NCBI GenBank assembly: GCA_049699975.1
Contig: JBNAWB010000199.1
Location: 1-6,524 of the forward strand
DNA: 6,524 nt
From: CAZAGD01 sp049699975
GTDB lineage: Bacteria; Desulfobacterota; SM23-61
Direction: 5' to 3'
Part shown: one piece after another, positions 1 through 6,155 of the stretch
How the letters are laid out: each line of letters opens with the position of its first letter
Numbering within the stretch: the first letter of the stretch is position 1
The notes under the pieces: model-generated
What the model saw: only the letters and a program-made list of their open reading frames with translations
The model's database searches: none
What the model was told of the DNA's origin: nothing
Program-made: the position numbers and the translations under genes

Positions 1-10
1 TGAGAAAAAT

Positions 11-60
11 TAAAACTGATCGACGGTCAGAATGCTCCTCTGACCGTCGATCAGGTTTTA
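11..60. terminator. Strong inverted repeat, probable (possibly bidirectional) terminator of an upstream gene
   Basis: A perfect 15-bp stem (16-30 with 40-54) encloses a 9-nt loop. Flanking A and T tracts (11-15 and 56-60) extend the pairing by five more bp past a single bulged G at 55. On the + strand the trailing T run is only four long. On the - strand the stem is followed by a longer T-rich stretch (complement of 5-15). It could therefore end a rightward gene lying left of the window, or work in both directions. A TGA at 1-3 could be the stop codon of such a gene, but nothing in the window confirms it. A dyad operator is an alternative reading. Confidence 0.55.
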
Positions 61-84
61 GGTAAACAGCTTGATCTGGCTCAA

Positions 85-104
85 GCCTGCCTCTGGCCTG
101 CCTC
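85..104. repeat. Two 9-bp GC-rich direct repeats with an 11-bp period
   Basis: GCCTGCCTC occurs at 85-93 and again at 96-104, about one helical turn apart and 56 bp upstream of the -35 box of the operon promoter. A small dyad (94-98 with 106-110) overlaps the second copy. The spacing would suit a regulator binding one face of the helix, but two short copies can arise by chance. No protein is proposed. Confidence 0.3.
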
Positions 105-159
105 GGGCCATACTTCTCCCACTTTTCAGTGACGGATTACCGGTCAGATCAAAAAGAAC

Positions 160-187
160 TTGACCAATTACTCTATTATCATATAAT
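160..187 (+). promoter_or_regulatory. Sigma70-type promoter of the ferredoxin/tct operon
   Basis: TTGACC at 160-165 and a perfect TATAAT at 182-187 are separated by 16 nt. Transcription would start near 194-195 and leave a leader of roughly 48 nt before the ATG at 242. It is the only near-consensus promoter seen ahead of the five closely packed genes, so it is taken as the operon promoter. No riboswitch or attenuator fold is apparent in the short leader. Confidence 0.75.
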
Positions 188-228
188 TTGCTTTAAAATT
201 TTTTGCGTCAAATCTGTTTAAAGGAAGC

Positions 229-233
229 GGAGG
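229..233 (+). promoter_or_regulatory. Shine-Dalgarno site that fixes the start of the first gene
   Basis: GGAGG at 229-233 lies 8 nt before the ATG at 242. An in-frame TTG at 203 would add 13 residues, but it has no ribosome binding site, sits only about 8 nt after the predicted transcription start, and would place this Shine-Dalgarno inside the coding region. The ATG is therefore preferred. Confidence 0.8.
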
Positions 234-241
234 AAAACTTT

Positions 242-982
242 ATGTTAATTGACCAGGAGAAATGTATTGGTTGTGAAGCCTGCCATCCCTATTGTACAGT
301 AGGCGCGATCTATTCGGCAGAGAAAGAGGGTTCAGAAAACCAAATAAGTATAATTGATCAAGAAGAATGCGTTGAGTGTGGAGTTTGCTACCGCGCCAAG
401 ATTTGCCCCACAGACGCTATTTACCAACAAGAATTAAAATGGCCCAGGTCGTTGAGGGCGGTATTTAGTGATCCAATAACGGTGCATAAAGAGACTGGAA
501 TTGCTGGTCGCGGCACGGAAGAGATGAAGACGAACGATGTGACTGGCCGAATTCGCTTCGGCCATGCTGGGGTGGCTGTAGAGTTGGGTAGACCTGGAGT
601 TGGGACACGCTTTAAAGATGTTGATATTATGGCTCAGGCTATGGCCAAAGCTGGAGCATCATTTGAACCTAAAAATCCGGTAACTTTTCTCATGGCCGAT
701 AAAAATATAGGAAAAATCAGAGAGGATATTTTGCATGAAAAAGTCCTCTCCGCGATAATAGAATGTGTTGTTCCTCTTGAGAAATTAGAAAAATTGCTCT
801 TGGCCATTAAAGAAACAGCTCCTAAATTGGAGACAGTCTTTTCTCTTGACCTAATTGGTCGAGTTAGAGATAATGGCGAAATTGAAACTTTACCTTTGGC
901 TAAAAAATTGGGTTTTACAATCCGCCCAAATACTAAAAATAATTTAGGATTCGGACGTCCACTATTTCAGGAGGAAAAATAA
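242..982 (+). CDS. 2x[4Fe-4S] ferredoxin-like protein with a glycine-rich C-terminal domain of unknown function
   Basis: Predicted cytoplasmic iron-sulfur protein of 246 residues. The N-terminus (about 1-62) is a dicluster ferredoxin domain. The first motif has Cys8, Cys11, Cys14 and Cys18 (CX2CX2CX3C, without the usual following Pro). The second has Cys43, Cys46, Cys49 and Cys55-Pro (CX2CX2CX5CP, two residues longer than the classical spacing). Residues about 68-246 form a further soluble domain with conserved-looking glycine-rich strings, GRGTEEMKTNDVTGR (89-103) and ELGRPGVGTRF (114-124), suggesting a ligand-binding or catalytic fold rather than a simple electron carrier. It has no signal peptide or membrane segment. 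The next gene begins 1 nt after the stop, which implies translational coupling, and a tct transporter follows. From memory only, the C-terminal strings recall proteins annotated as 6-hydroxynicotinate reductase; I cannot confirm this. The ferredoxin domain is secure, the overall function is not. Confidence 0.85.
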   Translation: MLIDQEKCIGCEACHPYCTVGAIYSAEKEGSENQISIIDQEECVECGVCYRAKICPTDAIYQQELKWPRSLRAVFSDPITVHKETGIAGRGTEEMKTNDVTGRIRFGHAGVAVELGRPGVGTRFKDVDIMAQAMAKAGASFEPKNPVTFLMADKNIGKIREDILHEKVLSAIIECVVPLEKLEKLLLAIKETAPKLETVFSLDLIGRVRDNGEIETLPLAKKLGFTIRPNTKNNLGFGRPLFQEEK

Positions 983-983
983 A

Positions 984-1601
984 ATGACTCATACTTTACA
1001 TCGTCGAGGAGATTTAGAAAGTTTGCGTGAGGATTTTGTCGTTTTGGTTATGCCTGCTCAAGGGATTAACGTCGAAGGATCTGCTGAAAAGCTTAAAAAG
1101 CTTTGGGACATATTCTCCCGCTATGAAGTTGTGAATTGGGGAGATGCCACCAATGGCAATAAGTATAATTTCAGCCTGGAAGAATTAAAAAAGAAGAAAT
1201 CCATGATTGGCCACGCTGTCTTTAAAGATAAGGAATCTTTAAAAAACTTCATTAAGGAACTTAGGGAAGCTGATTTAGGTCTATCCACCGTGGTTTCGGG
1301 ATTATATGATGAAGTAAGTAATTGTTGCGCTTCTTTAGGAATAAAATTACATACTGTTGAGCATTCTTTAGGGGTCCATGGGAATATTAAAAAGCTACCG
1401 CCTGAAAATGTTTTGGAGATTCATACGATGTGTGGGCATGCGATGGTTTCTCCAAATTTAATCAGGTCAATGGTGGAAGAAGTAAAGAAAGGTAAAAGAA
1501 CTGCTGAATCCGCGGCTGATGAACTTGCGCGTCACTGCGCCTGTGGTATTTTTAATCCTTATCGAGCCCAAAAATTGATCGTTAAAATGGCCGGAATTTA
1601 A
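984..1601 (+). CDS. Cys/His-rich protein of unknown function, partner of the ferredoxin-like protein
   Basis: Soluble 205-residue protein that I do not recognise as a named family. AGGAGG at 969-974, inside the end of the preceding gene, lies 9 nt before the ATG, so the two genes are tightly coupled. All five cysteines fall in the second half: Cys114-Cys115, Cys150, Cys185 and Cys187. They are interleaved with histidines in strings that look functional: HTVEHSLGVHG (123-133), HTMCGH (147-152) and HCACGIFNPYRA (184-195). This arrangement suggests a metal or Fe-S site built from the C-terminal half. The N-terminal half (about 1-110) is ordinary mixed alpha/beta sequence with a Lys-rich stretch near 69-72. 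There is no signal peptide or membrane segment. With an Fe-S partner on one side and a carboxylate transporter on the other, it is inferred to be a subunit of an enzyme acting on the imported compound. Reaction and substrate are unknown. Confidence 0.85.
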   Translation: MTHTLHRRGDLESLREDFVVLVMPAQGINVEGSAEKLKKLWDIFSRYEVVNWGDATNGNKYNFSLEELKKKKSMIGHAVFKDKESLKNFIKELREADLGLSTVVSGLYDEVSNCCASLGIKLHTVEHSLGVHGNIKKLPPENVLEIHTMCGHAMVSPNLIRSMVEEVKKGKRTAESAADELARHCACGIFNPYRAQKLIVKMAGI

Positions 1602-1612
1602 TTCAGATATTA

Positions 1613-1626
1613 AATCTTTAAAGATT
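1613..1626. repeat. 14-bp perfect AT-rich palindrome ahead of tctC
   Basis: AATCTTTAAAGATT is a perfect palindrome in the 41-nt gap between the Cys/His-rich gene and tctC, directly before the tctC ribosome binding site. It could be an operator or a weak mRNA structure. In such AT-rich sequence it may also be chance. No promoter is evident next to it. Confidence 0.3.
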
Positions 1627-1642
1627 AAGGAGGAGGAGATAA

Positions 1643-2620
1643 ATGAAAAAATCAATAATTTCAATATGTTGCGCTTTATTTTTATTTGGCGCCTCTGCGG
1701 GGTCTTTGTTAGCTCAAGGGAAATATCCTACTAAGCCCATTGATATTATTGTTCCTTACGCCCCGGGCGGCGGAACAGATATCATGTTCCGCACCATTGA
1801 AAAAATAATAAGCCAGTATAAGCTTGTGCCCCAACCGATCAACATTATAAACAAGCCTGGCGGCGGAGGAGCTATTGGGAAAGCTTTCTGCCTTTCTCGC
1901 CCTGCTGATGGATATACATTCACTTGTTTTGATATCGGCACAGTCTCTCAACAAATTGATGGTAAAGCTAAATGGGATTACCGCAAAGATTTTGCCTATA
2001 TTGCTCGCTTAGTAAGCGATATAAACTTGCTAATTGTAAGAACTGATTCTCCTTACAATAATGTCAAAGAATTAGTGGAGGCTATTAAGAAAAAGGGGCC
2101 GAAATCTATATCTATAGGCGGCACGGCTATCGGCGGACCAGATCAATTTGCCAATATTCTTCTGAATAAAGCAACCAAACAACAATTCAATTATGTGCCT
2201 TATAATAGCGGTGGTGAAGTTATGACCAATTTATTGGGAGGACACGTGGATGCTGCCTGGGCAAACCCCAACGAATGTATTGGTCAGTTGGAAGCTAAAC
2301 AAGTAAAAATCTTGGGAGTAGCTACAGAAAAGCGCTCGCCCCTCTTCCCTAATCATCCAACTATTAAAGAACAAGGATATGACATGATCAGTATTCAAAC
2401 CCGTTCCATGGTTAGCAAAGCAGGCATTCCCACGGAAGTTATAGATTATTGGGTGACCGTGTTAGACAAGATGCGTGCTACGCCAGAGTGGAAAGAATTT
2501 TTGAAAAAATTTCTTTTAGAAGATGGCTGGCTGGTGAAAGATGATTTCTTAAAAGACGCCGATAATGATTATAAAATTACTAAAGCCATTATGGATGAAA
2601 TGGGGATGTCCAAAAAGTAA
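1643..2620 (+). CDS. tctC: Tripartite tricarboxylate transporter substrate-binding protein (TctC/Bug family)
   Basis: Periplasmic receptor of 325 residues, the usual length for the family. It binds a small carboxylate-type ligand and delivers it to the TctAB membrane complex. An AG-rich ribosome binding site (AAGGAGGAGGA from 1627) precedes the ATG by a few nt. Residues 1-24 form a Sec signal peptide (MKKS, then a hydrophobic core) with probable cleavage after Ala24. The mature protein begins with the family hallmark YPTKPIDIIVPYAPGGGTD (28-46), whose glycine loop contacts the ligand. NKPGGGGAIG (70-79), PADGYTF (87-93) and NLLGGHVDAAW (196-206) are also typical. The second ligand loop reads GGTAIGGPDQ (159-168), where many Bug proteins have a Gly-Ser-rich loop followed by His, so ligand preference may differ from citrate. 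The transported substrate cannot be named. The gene order C-B-A matches classical tct operons. Confidence 0.93.
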   Translation: MKKSIISICCALFLFGASAGSLLAQGKYPTKPIDIIVPYAPGGGTDIMFRTIEKIISQYKLVPQPINIINKPGGGGAIGKAFCLSRPADGYTFTCFDIGTVSQQIDGKAKWDYRKDFAYIARLVSDINLLIVRTDSPYNNVKELVEAIKKKGPKSISIGGTAIGGPDQFANILLNKATKQQFNYVPYNSGGEVMTNLLGGHVDAAWANPNECIGQLEAKQVKILGVATEKRSPLFPNHPTIKEQGYDMISIQTRSMVSKAGIPTEVIDYWVTVLDKMRATPEWKEFLKKFLLEDGWLVKDDFLKDADNDYKITKAIMDEMGMSKK

Positions 2621-2637
2621 TTTGCCAAATTATCCTC

Positions 2638-3099
2638 GTGGGTAAAAAAGATAAAGATATATATACTGCTTTAATCATGCTCCTCTTGAGCGGAGCTATA
2701 ATCACGCAAATCTGGAGGAGTCCTGTTGTTCAGGACTCCTCTGGCCCTGGTCCCTTTTTCATACCCACAATTGTGGCGCTTATAATTGGAGGGTTATCTT
2801 TAGCTCTCCTGATTCAAAGCCTAAAATTAGCCCCGCGCAAAGAAGATTATCCCCCCGAGAAGCGCATTTGGAACAGATTAATTTGGATTATGGCTTGGTG
2901 CTTCATTTATGCCATCACCATAGAAAAAATGGGCTATCTTCTTTCTACCGGCTTGGTTACCTTTGCCTTATTAGCTTATTTCAACCGCAGAAATTGGGTC
3001 TTAAATATTATTTTTTCTTTAGGGACACCTATTTCCATTTATTTTCTTTTTGACAATCTTTTAAAAGTCCCTTTACCTAAAGGATGGTTTGGCTTTTAA
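2638..3099 (+). CDS. tctB: Tripartite tricarboxylate transporter small membrane subunit (TctB)
   Basis: Integral inner-membrane protein of 153 residues. It is the small, poorly conserved subunit of the TctABC secondary transporter and is believed to pair with TctA. Hydrophobic segments lie near residues 8-26, 42-63, 83-115 (probably two helices) and 121-141, giving the four or five helices expected for this family. The GPGPFFIP string (36-43) after the first helix corresponds to the Gly-Pro-Phe-Pro motif usual in TctB proteins. The start is GTG, 17 nt after the tctC stop. No clear Shine-Dalgarno lies in front of it and no in-frame ATG is nearby, so translation may rely on ribosomes finishing tctC. 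Codons for residues about 25-36 form a strong hairpin (listed separately). Identification rests on topology, motif and position between tctC and tctA; the exact start is less certain. Confidence 0.88.
   Translation: MGKKDKDIYTALIMLLLSGAIITQIWRSPVVQDSSGPGPFFIPTIVALIIGGLSLALLIQSLKLAPRKEDYPPEKRIWNRLIWIMAWCFIYAITIEKMGYLLSTGLVTFALLAYFNRRNWVLNIIFSLGTPISIYFLFDNLLKVPLPKGWFGF
2712..2744 (+). other. Strong intragenic RNA hairpin near the 5' end of tctB
   Basis: A perfect 11-bp stem (2715-2725 with 2731-2741) closes a 5-nt TTGTT loop. Two G-U wobbles and a C-G pair extend it to 14 bp (2712-2725 with 2731-2744). It lies about 75 nt into tctB. The next T run (TTTTT, 2755-2759) begins 10 nt past the stem, too far for a standard intrinsic terminator. 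Possible roles are protecting the 3' end of a processed tctC transcript or slowing expression of the membrane subunits relative to the receptor. Confidence 0.55.
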
Positions 3100-3111
3100 A
3101 GGAAAATTTCT

Positions 3112-4596
3112 GTGGAAGCCATTAACAATCTTCTTTACGGATTTTCAGTTGCCCTTTCCCCCCATAACTTTCTTTATTGCTTAATTGGGGTATTAATTGG
3201 TACTCTGACCGGAGTTCTGCCTGGCTTAGGCGTAATGAATGCCATTTCCATCCTTATCCCCATTACTTTTGGGATGAACCCCACTTCAGCCATTATAATG
3301 TTAGCCGGAATTTATTACGGAGCCATGTATGGCGGTTCCACTACAGCCATCTTAATCAATACTCCTGGCGAAGCCCCAGCTATCATGACTACTTTAGATG
3401 GATATCAAATGGCCCTCCAAGGAAGAGCCGGGCCAGCATTAGGTATAGCTGCTTTTGGATCTTTTATTGCTGGTACTTTCGCCACTGTCATGCTAATGGT
3501 CTTGGCGAAACCTTTAGTAAAAGTGGCGTTGAGCTTTGGACCCACCGAATATTTTTCCATGCTGATCCTCGCCCTTTGCACATTGGGTGGCCTTATGGGT
3601 GAATCAGTTATAAAAGGTCTTTTAATGGCTACTTTCGGCATATTCTTAGGCACCATTGGCATTGATCCTGTTAGCGGCGTGGAGCGATTTACTTTCGGCA
3701 AACCAGAGTTAATGGATGGAATCGGTTTTCTTCCCGTAGCTATCGGCCTCTTTGCTATTGCGGAAGTATTAATTACCGCAGAAGCAGAGGTTATGAGACC
3801 AGTAGTCGAAAAAATAAAAGGAATATTGCCGAGCGTCAAAGATTGGATGGATAGTAAAATGGCCATTGCCCGAGGAACTGTGATCGGCTTCTTAATTGGC
3901 TGTTTGCCAGGGGGTGGAGCTACGCTTGCTTCGGTGGTTTCTTATTTAGTAGAGAAAAAAGTCTCCAAGCACCCCGAAAAGTTTGGCAAAGGCGCTATTG
4001 AAGGAGTGGCTGCGCCAGAAACTGCCAATAATGCGGCTAGTGGGGGAGCAATGGTGCCCTTGCTTACTTTAGGAATTCCCAGTACCGGAGTTTCGGCAGT
4101 CCTCTTAGCCGCCTTAATGCTTTATGGGCTCCGCCCTGGTCCTCTTCTTTTCCAAAAGAATCCTGAACTTGTTTGGGGACTGATTGCCAGTCTTTATATC
4201 GGAAATTTCTTATTGTTAATAATTAATCTTCCTCTTATAAGTATATGGGTTAAGATGCTGAAAATACCTTTTCCCATCCTTTTACCTTTTATTCTGGTAA
4301 TCGCCATAACGGGAACTTATGCGACTAATAATAGTGTCACCGAGGTTTATATTTCTTTGATCTTTGGCGTAATTGGATATTTTATGAAGCGTGCTGATCT
4401 GCCTGCTGCGCCCGTAATTATGGGCATAGTTCTTGGCCCGCTTCTGGAAACTCATTTTCGCCGGGCTTTAATTATTTCTAATGGATCATATACCACTTTC
4501 TTTACTCACCCAATCTCCGCCATCTTTCTCTGTGCCGCGGTGATTTCCATTCTTTATCCTATCCTTCGTTGGCTTATGGGCCGCCGAAACAAATAA
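3112..4596 (+). CDS. tctA: Tripartite tricarboxylate transporter large membrane subunit (TctA)
   Basis: Large permease subunit of 494 residues (family members are about 500), with roughly a dozen hydrophobic helices throughout. It forms the translocation path and is expected to use an ion gradient to import the ligand delivered by TctC. Diagnostic motifs are intact: GVLPGLG (34-40), YYGAMYGGSTTAILINTPGE (68-87), DGYQMALQGRAGPALG (96-111), LPGGGAT (265-271), APETANNAASGGAMVPLLTL (301-320) and LMLYGLRPGPLLF (335-347). The LPGLG and LPGGG loops mark the two inverted halves of the fold. The start is GTG, 12 nt after tctB, with AAAGGA (3098-3103) overlapping the tctB stop and spaced 8 nt. No frameshift or missing motif is seen, so the transporter should be functional. 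No clear intrinsic terminator follows. Confidence 0.95.
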   Translation: MEAINNLLYGFSVALSPHNFLYCLIGVLIGTLTGVLPGLGVMNAISILIPITFGMNPTSAIIMLAGIYYGAMYGGSTTAILINTPGEAPAIMTTLDGYQMALQGRAGPALGIAAFGSFIAGTFATVMLMVLAKPLVKVALSFGPTEYFSMLILALCTLGGLMGESVIKGLLMATFGIFLGTIGIDPVSGVERFTFGKPELMDGIGFLPVAIGLFAIAEVLITAEAEVMRPVVEKIKGILPSVKDWMDSKMAIARGTVIGFLIGCLPGGGATLASVVSYLVEKKVSKHPEKFGKGAIEGVAAPETANNAASGGAMVPLLTLGIPSTGVSAVLLAALMLYGLRPGPLLFQKNPELVWGLIASLYIGNFLLLIINLPLISIWVKMLKIPFPILLPFILVIAITGTYATNNSVTEVYISLIFGVIGYFMKRADLPAAPVIMGIVLGPLLETHFRRALIISNGSYTTFFTHPISAIFLCAAVISILYPILRWLMGRRNK

Positions 4597-4681
4597 ATTT
4601 TTGCTTGATGATTTATTAATCTTTTCTATGTCCATCTTGAAAATTAACTATAAATGAAGGTGGGCAGGTTTATTAAATTAT

Positions 4682-4710
4682 TTGACCTATAGCATGCTTC
4701 ACGATAAAAT
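4682..4710 (+). promoter_or_regulatory. Sigma70-type promoter for the CARDB-like gene
   Basis: TTGACC at 4682-4687 and TAAAAT at 4705-4710 are separated by an optimal 17 nt, with transcription predicted near 4717, about 32 nt before the ATG at 4749. It uses the same -35 hexamer as the operon promoter at 160. It sits in the 152-nt gap after tctA and indicates that the downstream gene can be transcribed on its own. Read-through from the tct operon remains possible, because no terminator is visible in the gap. Confidence 0.65.
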
Positions 4711-4748
4711 TTTAATAGCAGTAAATTTCCGCATTTAAGGAGCATTAG

Positions 4749-6155
4749 ATGAGAAAGATAATTCTTATGGCGCTGGTTATTTGTATTCTTTTAGGATTGG
4801 CTACCCTTATCTCTCCACTTTGGGCTGAAGATTTAGCCTCGAGTGCCAGAATCCATAAAAAATTCAAACTTCTTCCAGGAAAAGCTGACGATCGCTATGT
4901 GATCTACATCCCCTTCGAGGTCTCCCGCCCTGGCCGAGTCCGGGTTTATTATGAATTGACCGGAGTGGACCTGAAAATCGACCAAACCATGAACTTGCCC
5001 CACTTATATCTCGCCGATTCGCGTATTTTTGATAAGATCGATGAGTCAACTTGGATCAAGATGTGTAAGACGGTCGTTAACTACCTCCCTACCCTAAAGC
5101 TAACGGCGGAAGGTTTGAAATTGATCGTTAGTGAGGCGAAGCAAATCCTCGGCAAAGACGAAAAACCCAAATGGTTTCACGGTAGCCAAAAGCTGCTGGA
5201 AAAAAACATCTCTCTAACCCTCGATGTGGACGACCGGGATCTGCGGACTACTAAAGGCCGATATCTGGTCATTCTTCGCAATCCGTCACCAGGTGAATAT
5301 CACGGCAATATCCTAATCTCCTTCCCTGGGAATGTCTGGGAAGTGGATCCTGACCTCGAAGCCACCTATGAACGCAAGCCTGATCTTGCCATCGAGCGCC
5401 TCGAATTGGATGCCGACAACCACATCGTCATTACTGTCGTAAATCACGGGGCAGGGCTCCTGCATAAAGCGCGCTATAACCGCGAGGGCGAGCGGTTGAT
5501 TAACTTGCAGGTGGAGGTAGACGGAAAGAAAGTAGCAGCGCTGCCTATCGCTGAAGTGGATCCCAAATACGCTTTGGCCATCAAGGGCACACCGGTTACC
5601 TACCGGACGGATATCCTCCTTTCCCAGCCTGCCCGCGTCATGGCTATGATTGACGCGGATGGCGTCGTGGCCGAGCCCGACAAAAGAAACAACAAAAAGC
5701 GCGAAACCCTTACCCCCAGGACTTCTTCCCTCGCGCCTGCTGACTCCGGGAAACGCGTCAAACGCAGCTCTGAGAGCAGCACGAAGGAAGCCGGCGATTT
5801 GGTGCGATCCGCAGGCGGAAATCCGGATTTGGTGGTGACCGACATTTTTCTTGACACTCGCAGGCGAGTCGCTGTGCGGGTGGAAAATCAGGGCGGGAGC
5901 TTCTCTCCCGATCTTTATCGCGCAAATCCACCAGTGCAAATTCACCTTCTAATGAACAGTCGAAGCTGGGCTTACGTGCCGATTAGTTCCCTTGATCCTG
6001 CAGGCATACTTAGGCAACCTGGCGGAAGCATTATCTGGACGAGCGATTACGTTCTCCGAGAAGCAGCCGAGATTACGGTTATCGTGGACGAGGGAAATCG
6101 CCTTTCCGAAGCGAACGAGAATAACAACACTCTCACCCGGCGGCTAAGCCCTTAA
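4749..6155 (+). CDS. Secreted protein with two CARDB-like domains
   Basis: Exported protein of 468 residues. AAGGAG (4737-4742) sits 6 nt before the ATG. Residues 1-26 are a Sec signal peptide ending PLWA-ED. Residues about 35-200 look like a beta-rich domain (YVIYIPFEV, GRVRVYYEL, RYLVILRN, GNILISFPG) with a helical insert at about 95-150. Two CARDB-like units follow, starting PDLAIERLEL (211) and PDLVVTDIFL (359) and ending in related strings, DADGVVAEPDKRNN (302-315) and DEGNRLSEANENNN (447-460). Such Asp/Glu-Asn-rich ends are typical of these Ig-like adhesion modules. A Ser/Thr/Lys/Arg-rich, probably disordered linker (about 321-356) joins them. No catalytic motif, cell-wall anchor or C-terminal sorting signal is seen. 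The role is likely binding or structural outside the cytoplasm. Base composition is higher in GC than the tct genes, and a separate promoter precedes it, so a functional link to the transporter is not shown. Confidence 0.85.
   Translation: MRKIILMALVICILLGLATLISPLWAEDLASSARIHKKFKLLPGKADDRYVIYIPFEVSRPGRVRVYYELTGVDLKIDQTMNLPHLYLADSRIFDKIDESTWIKMCKTVVNYLPTLKLTAEGLKLIVSEAKQILGKDEKPKWFHGSQKLLEKNISLTLDVDDRDLRTTKGRYLVILRNPSPGEYHGNILISFPGNVWEVDPDLEATYERKPDLAIERLELDADNHIVITVVNHGAGLLHKARYNREGERLINLQVEVDGKKVAALPIAEVDPKYALAIKGTPVTYRTDILLSQPARVMAMIDADGVVAEPDKRNNKKRETLTPRTSSLAPADSGKRVKRSSESSTKEAGDLVRSAGGNPDLVVTDIFLDTRRRVAVRVENQGGSFSPDLYRANPPVQIHLLMNSRSWAYVPISSLDPAGILRQPGGSIIWTSDYVLREAAEITVIVDEGNRLSEANENNNTLTRRLSP

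Noticed and set aside
203..241. TTG start giving a 259-residue ferredoxin-like protein
   Set aside because: It has no ribosome binding site and lies almost at the predicted transcription start; the ATG at 242 has GGAGG at ideal spacing.
1643..1720. TctC as a lipoprotein
   Set aside because: The Cys-Cys at residues 9-10 lies within the hydrophobic core of the signal peptide, not at a lipobox; an ordinary signal-peptidase site near residue 24 fits better.
3177..3602. 141-codon + strand frame overlapping tctA
   Set aside because: It is an out-of-frame shadow rich in Trp, His, Tyr and Arg, implausible for a real protein, while TctA covers the same bases.
3405..3866. 153-codon open frame on the minus strand within tctA
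   Set aside because: It lies wholly inside a gene with intact family motifs, has no recognisable domain, and its composition is that of a reversed membrane-protein gene.
4597..4681. Intrinsic terminator after tctA
   Set aside because: The region is AT-rich with T runs, but no stable GC-containing stem precedes them.
5313..5945. 210-codon open frame on the minus strand within the CARDB-like gene
   Set aside because: It is antisense to a well-supported secreted protein, with no ribosome binding site examined as convincing and no recognisable motif; higher GC makes chance frames longer.
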